Assembly (NCBI GenBank): GCA_043772945.1
Contig: JAYVFR010000012.1
Location: 1 to 64,000 of the forward strand
Reading direction: 5' to 3'
Origin: JAYVFR01 sp043772945
Lineage (GTDB): Bacteria; Patescibacteriota; JACMRA01
DNA length: 64,000 bases
Shown: piece by piece, positions 60,115 to 64,000 of the stretch
Layout of the letters: the number at the start of each line of letters is the position of its first letter
Position numbering within the stretch: position 1 is the stretch's first letter
Notes under the pieces: generated by a model
Database searches by the model: none
What the model was told of the DNA's origin: nothing
What the model saw: the letters and a program-made list of their open reading frames with translations, nothing else
Made by a program: the position numbers and the translations under genes

Positions 60115-61851
60115 CTAATTTTTTATATTAGTTTCAACCGCCAGATTTGTACTGTAAAATTTCATAGTGTCTTGCTCCAGCAAAACATTATCATTATCTA
60201 AGTTAATATTTAGCTTAGCGAGACTAGGGTCGTTTTCCGATTCGATTAATATGTAGTTGGCTTTTGTATTTTCTACTAGATTAACAATTAATTGATTACG
60301 AGCATTAATTTTTTCTACTTGCTCATTATCAGTAAATTTTTTGTCAATATAATCAGAGACTAATTCGTTAATTTTAAGTTTACGCTCGTTTGTAATATTA
60401 ACTAATTTACAATTAAGAAACAAATTTCTAGCGCTGATGGGAACATTTTTACTAAAGAAAGTTGTGAACTCTTTATTAAACGGTAGTATCAAAACAGTTT
60501 TAGAATTTGTGCAATATTGATTTATTTGCTTTAAAATAGTAGGCTTTTGATAATAATTAACATAATTCATGGAATTTTTAAAAATTAATATTCCTGTAAT
60601 TGAAAGTGTAGTATAAACAAGTGCTAAAGCAAAGGCATACACCTTATTAATAGTAGATTTTAAACCAAATTTACTTATAAATACTAAACTAAAAATTAAT
60701 ATTAATATACTCATCACAGTAATTACTTTCTCATTCTCTAAATAAATTTTAAATTCTGGATGGTTATTAAGCAAAATATTTTTTTCATAATAATTACTTT
60801 GTAAACCAAGTTGATACTCACCTCCAAGATTATACATCATTATACTTGCTCCAATTAGAAACAATACAGGAGAAATATACTTAATAATTAAATTAAACCA
60901 GTGAATTCTATTAAAGATTGAATCATGAAAATCGTAAATTGATTTAGTATTTTTACGGTAATTCAAATATTCGTTAACAAAAAAATACACACTTAAACAT
61001 AAGATTAAAACTGACAAACAAACAGCTAAAAATGGAGTAATAACAGCTATGCTAATAACCCCAAAAAGAGTTATTATATAAAGCAAAGCAATTTTAAAAC
61101 GATTTGAACTAATAATCTGCTTATCATTTTCTTTAAAAACCTTAGCAAAAGGATATAAAGCAAAATTAAAATTAAGAACTACAAGCATTAAAATAGTGCT
61201 GAAATAACCTATTAATAAGTTGAAATTACCTTCCCAAAAATAATTTAAAGTCAGAGAATTATAAATACTAAAAGTAACACAAAATAGTATAAAAATGTTT
61301 TGAATTAAAATTTTCCACCCTTGATCACCGTCTCTCAAAGGTAGTATTTGGTATCTAATTAAAAGACTTAAATAACCGACTCCAAAAGCACCAAACGTAA
61401 ACACTAACGTAAATACTACTTTATAAAATAGCTCGCTTGATAAATTGTAATCAAGCCAATACAAATTAAATTGCTGCAGCCAAGTATTAATATTTCCAAA
61501 AGATTTTTGAATAATTACATTTTTATCTGGAACTAATCCAAGAGATCGATAACTAAAATAGTCTTCAAAATTAAATATTTGCCAATTTAGAATAGCAACA
61601 AAAGCTGTATAAATAACCAAACTCTGAGTTAGTGTACTTTTTTGTAGAAATTTTAACCAAGAAACAGGATTAAATTTAGATTGAATTTTTTGCCAATTAG
61701 TCAACGAATAAGCATTTTTCGTTCTAAGGGCTATTTGATTAATTGATTCTTTAGTAGTTAGCATAAATTTCTTGTCACGAATTCGTGAAAAAATGCCAAT
61801 ATGTTTAATTTTAGGGTTAATTAAATCTTTAGAGTGTTTTTTATCTGACAT
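60115..61851 (-). CDS. Large multi-pass membrane protein of unknown function
   Basis: 578 residues with about ten to eleven membrane helices, then a soluble C-terminal domain (about 445-578) containing NYYQKPTILKQINQYC and KANYILIESENDPSLA. The shape is like integral-membrane glycosyltransferases (GT-C) or YfhO-type proteins, but no catalytic motif is clear. Stands alone. Confidence 0.5.
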   Translation of the reverse strand: MSDKKHSKDLINPKIKHIGIFSRIRDKKFMLTTKESINQIALRTKNAYSLTNWQKIQSKFNPVSWLKFLQKSTLTQSLVIYTAFVAILNWQIFNFEDYFSYRSLGLVPDKNVIIQKSFGNINTWLQQFNLYWLDYNLSSELFYKVVFTLVFTFGAFGVGYLSLLIRYQILPLRDGDQGWKILIQNIFILFCVTFSIYNSLTLNYFWEGNFNLLIGYFSTILMLVVLNFNFALYPFAKVFKENDKQIISSNRFKIALLYIITLFGVISIAVITPFLAVCLSVLILCLSVYFFVNEYLNYRKNTKSIYDFHDSIFNRIHWFNLIIKYISPVLFLIGASIMMYNLGGEYQLGLQSNYYEKNILLNNHPEFKIYLENEKVITVMSILILIFSLVFISKFGLKSTINKVYAFALALVYTTLSITGILIFKNSMNYVNYYQKPTILKQINQYCTNSKTVLILPFNKEFTTFFSKNVPISARNLFLNCKLVNITNERKLKINELVSDYIDKKFTDNEQVEKINARNQLIVNLVENTKANYILIESENDPSLAKLNINLDNDNVLLEQDTMKFYSTNLAVETNIKN

Positions 61852-61973
61852 ATTTTATATCAAATTTATATAAATTCATAAACATTAAACAAAAGAATAA
61901 GAGACAAAGAGTGTTTCCAAATTATTTTCATTTTATATGAGTATATTGAATATAGAAACATAAAACCCAAAAA

Positions 61974-62002
61974 TTGACAAGTACAGATATTCAAACTAGA
62001 CA
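61974..62002 (+). promoter_or_regulatory. Promoter of pheS
   Basis: TTGACA (61974-61979) and TAGACA (61997-62002) are 17 bp apart, 10 bp before the ATG at 62013, implying a very short leader. The TTG inside this -35 box opens a spurious longer frame. Confidence 0.55.
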
Positions 62003-62012
62003 TGAATTTATT

Positions 62013-63008
62013 ATGAATCTTGAATTGTTTAAAACCCTCAATACAGTCAGTAACTGTATTAAATATCGTGATGAGTTATTGACATCATCTGAAATTAATA
62101 ATATCAAACGGGATTTGATCAATGGATCTATTTATCAGAAGAAAGAGCTAGGGTCAAAGCTAGTTTTTATTCGTAATCAAATTAATACTACTTGTGATAA
62201 TCAAATTCAACAAATCCAAACAGAGAAAGAGAAAGACAAATATATCGACTTTGATCTTAGCTTCCACTCTAACCGTTACAAACAAAAACAAAGCGCGCAG
62301 CTACACCCAATAACAAAAACTACTATTGAACTTATAGAAATTTTCAAACGCAAAGGTTTTGATATTCACAGCGGCCCGCAAATAGAAACACAATTAAATA
62401 ATTTTACAATTCCTAACACTCCTGATTATCACCCAGCTCGTGGAATGCAAGATACATTTTTTTTAGAGAATGTTGATGACAACCATGAACCCCTTGTAAT
62501 GAGAACTCAAACCACAGCAACCATTGCGGGCTATAACTACTCAAAAACTAGACTACCTTTTGGGTTTATTTCTCCAGGAGTCGTTTTTCGAGCTGAGAAT
62601 ATTGATGCAACCCATGATATAAATTTTCATCAATTAGAGATGTGGTATTTTGATCAAACTGTAACAATTAGCTCTCTTGTCACAATTATTCAAAATGTTT
62701 TTGCAGAATTTTTTAATGATCCTGATTTGCAAATTCGCCTTCGCCCAAGCTATTTTCCATTTACTCAACCCTCTATAGAAGGAGATATTTATTGCAAATG
62801 GTTTAAAAAAGGAACTTGGGTAGAGGTATTTGGCAGTGGAATGGCCCACACTAAAGTTATTGAAAACTTAGGAATGGACAGCGATAAAGTCCAAGGAATG
62901 GCTTTTGGATTTGGAATTACACGACTTGCTCAACTTAAATTAGAATTAACTGGACTTGCTCAATTTTATAGTGGAGACTTAACATTTTTAGAATCAAATT
63001 CAATTTAA
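62013..63008 (+). CDS. pheS: Phenylalanyl-tRNA synthetase alpha subunit
   Basis: 331 residues from the ATG at 62013 (MNLELFKTLN); the upstream TTG belongs to the -35 box. A coiled-coil arm (about 1-75) leads into the class-II core: LHPITKTTIELIEIFKRKGF, NTPDYHPARGMQDTFFLE (motif 2 region), TQTTATIAGY, FHQLEMWYFDQ, RPSYFPFTQPSIEGDI and AFGFGITRLAQLKL (motif 3). It charges tRNA-Phe with PheT, which is not adjacent here. Confidence 0.94.
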   Translation: MNLELFKTLNTVSNCIKYRDELLTSSEINNIKRDLINGSIYQKKELGSKLVFIRNQINTTCDNQIQQIQTEKEKDKYIDFDLSFHSNRYKQKQSAQLHPITKTTIELIEIFKRKGFDIHSGPQIETQLNNFTIPNTPDYHPARGMQDTFFLENVDDNHEPLVMRTQTTATIAGYNYSKTRLPFGFISPGVVFRAENIDATHDINFHQLEMWYFDQTVTISSLVTIIQNVFAEFFNDPDLQIRLRPSYFPFTQPSIEGDIYCKWFKKGTWVEVFGSGMAHTKVIENLGMDSDKVQGMAFGFGITRLAQLKLELTGLAQFYSGDLTFLESNSI

Positions 63009-63081
63009 CCTTGACAAATTTGAAATAGTAGTCTTGTTTTGTATTAAAATTAATAATACATATTCTGTTTAAAAGTCCATT

Positions 63082-63462
63082 ATGTCTAAAGTGAATACCA
63101 TTATAGAAGAATTAAAAACATTAAGTCTGCTAGAAGCTGCTGAATTAGTCAAATCAATCGAGGAAACTTTCGGTGTTTCAGCCTCAGCTCCTGTAGCTAT
63201 GGCCTCTGCCCCTACTGGTGGGGACGCTCCTGCAGCTGTTGAAGAAAAAAGCGAATTTGATGTAGTAGTTGAAGCTGTTCCAGCTGATAAAAAAATCGCA
63301 ATTATCAAGATTGTTAAAGACAAAAAATCAGTAGGTTTAGGTGAAGCTAAAACTATAGTTGAAAGCGCTCCTTTCACACTAGCTGAAAAAATTAGTAAAG
63401 AAGAAGCTAACAAACTAAAAGACGAATTATCTGCGGCAGGTGCTACCGTTACTTTAAAGTAA
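63082..63462 (+). CDS. rplL: 50S ribosomal protein bL7/L12
   Basis: 126 residues. The N-terminal dimer helices (TLSLLEAAELVKSIEETFGV), an Ala/Pro-rich hinge and the C-terminal factor-binding domain (KIAIIKIVKDKKSVGLGEAK, then KISKEEANKLKDELSAAGAT) match the family along the whole length. It forms the stalk that recruits GTPases such as TypA. rplJ, normally upstream, is absent; TTGACA at about 63012 suggests its own promoter. Confidence 0.96.
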   Translation: MSKVNTIIEELKTLSLLEAAELVKSIEETFGVSASAPVAMASAPTGGDAPAAVEEKSEFDVVVEAVPADKKIAIIKIVKDKKSVGLGEAKTIVESAPFTLAEKISKEEANKLKDELSAAGATVTLK

Positions 63463-63500
63463 TTAATAACACCAAATAAATTAGATACCTAATTACATTA

Positions 63501-63533
63501 AACTACTTTCACATTTTTAGAAGGTAGTTTTTT
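63501..63533 (+). terminator. Rho-independent terminator of rplL
   Basis: AACTACTTTC (63501-63510) pairs with GAAGGTAGTT (63520-63529, one G-U pair), followed by T residues. Confidence 0.85.
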
Positions 63534-63627
63534 GTTGTCTTTATTGCTCCTACTTCCCCTCATTGCCTATAAGAGAAAAATATATTTAGCTTTGTTTAAG
63601 ATCAAAAAAATATGAAAAATATATAAT

Positions 63628-64000
63628 ATGAAAAAACAAGATAATAAATTTTTGGAAACGTTACTACTCGTACCAATACTAATCGGGACGCCAATTTCGT
63701 TGATTATTCATACTATAGTTTTTATAATCTTTTTAACTGCCCCTAAATGGACTAACATAGAAGCTGACTCAATTAATTTACTCTTAACAACCATTGTTTC
63801 GCTTGAGGCTATTTATCTATCATTATTTATACAAATGTCTGTAAATCAATCAAACGCAACTATCTCCGTTATTAAAGAAGATGTGGAGGAAATTCAAGAA
63901 GATGTGGAGGAAATTCAAGAAGATGTGGAGGAAGACGATGTCGAGAAAATTAAGAATAAAAACAACTCTAAAACAATTAAAATAGGCTATACCTCACTAA
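63628..64000 (+). CDS. DUF1003-like membrane protein, 3' end outside the window
   Basis: 124 codons from the ATG at 63628, still open at the window edge. Two hydrophobic helices flank a Trp-Asn segment (TAPKWTNIEADSIN), then LTTIVSLEAIYLSLFIQMSV, which matches the S-L-E-A-I-x-L-x-x-F-I-x-M-S pattern of DUF1003 proteins. After this comes an acidic coiled coil made of a 21-bp tandem repeat (EDVEEIQ, 63877 onward, about 2.7 copies). Function unknown. Confidence 0.6.
   Translation, partial: MKKQDNKFLETLLLVPILIGTPISLIIHTIVFIIFLTAPKWTNIEADSINLLLTTIVSLEAIYLSLFIQMSVNQSNATISVIKEDVEEIQEDVEEIQEDVEEDDVEKIKNKNNSKTIKIGYTSL

Noticed and set aside
61974..62012. TTG start of PheS
   Set aside because: The TTG is part of a TTGACA -35 box; the ATG at 62013 gives the normal length.
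1..64000. Genetic code 25 (TGA as glycine), as in Absconditabacteria and Gracilibacteria
   Set aside because: Long conserved genes (cas12a, typA, rpoD, dnaN) read cleanly with no internal TGA, and glycine is coded by GGN throughout.

Overview
The window is low-GC DNA (roughly 30% by eye), densely packed with short intergenic gaps, and reads in the standard code with TAA/TAG stops; I find only two TGA stops among about 60 genes. Gene content suggests a reduced-genome bacterium of the Candidate Phyla Radiation (Patescibacteria) type: compact or shortened housekeeping enzymes, many one- or two-helix membrane proteins of unknown function, few Shine-Dalgarno sites, and scattered ribosomal genes (bL25, uL15, bS21, bL7/L12). 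I cannot assign a class. Seven tRNAs (Ile-GAT, Leu-GAG, Glu-CTC, initiator Met, Leu-TAA, Ala-TGC, Asn-GTT) are present, each with an encoded CCA.

Layout. 1-0.45 kb: relic of an IS5-like element. 0.45-16 kb: processive glycosyltransferase, ribosomal proteins, a decayed gene, a ferric-reductase-like haem protein, an adenylation-domain-only DNA ligase, TypA, a SWIM protein, a GluRS without its anticodon domain, a short pyruvate kinase and a clear heliorhodopsin. 16-32 kb: hydrolase, nucleoside phosphorylase, acetyltransferases, membrane proteins, a membrane-anchored Clp-type AAA+ protein with a degenerate first ATPase site behind a DtxR-like palindrome, a PRC-barrel protein, a WecA/MraY-type transferase, an FNR-type reductase, FtsE, a TMEM175-type channel and Ddl.

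32.4-40 kb: a complete type V-A CRISPR-Cas locus. A 21-repeat array read leftward from a short leader, cas2-cas1-cas4 in the same direction, and divergent cas12a (1376 aa) with all three RuvC acidic residues. Cas4 has lost every cysteine that would hold the Fe-S cluster, and the array promoter lies inside a nested inverted repeat.

40-64 kb: tRNAs, superoxide dismutase, flavin reductase, GAPDH, a winged-helix regulator with a palindrome at its ribosome site, then a cell-surface island (sortase plus DUF3494 ice-binding-type protein ending in LPNTG) flanked by 75-bp direct repeats and containing a transposase relic. Next come a TopA N-terminal fragment, a primary sigma factor fused to the tRNA-modification ATPase TsaE in one 731-codon frame, a beta-propeller protein, a polyprenyl synthase, DnaN, Jag, a RecJ C-terminal fragment, PheS, bL7/L12 and a DUF1003-like protein running off the end.

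Strongest candidates for new biology: the RpoD-TsaE fusion, the heliorhodopsin with an enlarged D-E loop, the cysteine-free Cas4 in a Cas12a locus, and the sortase/ice-binding surface island.
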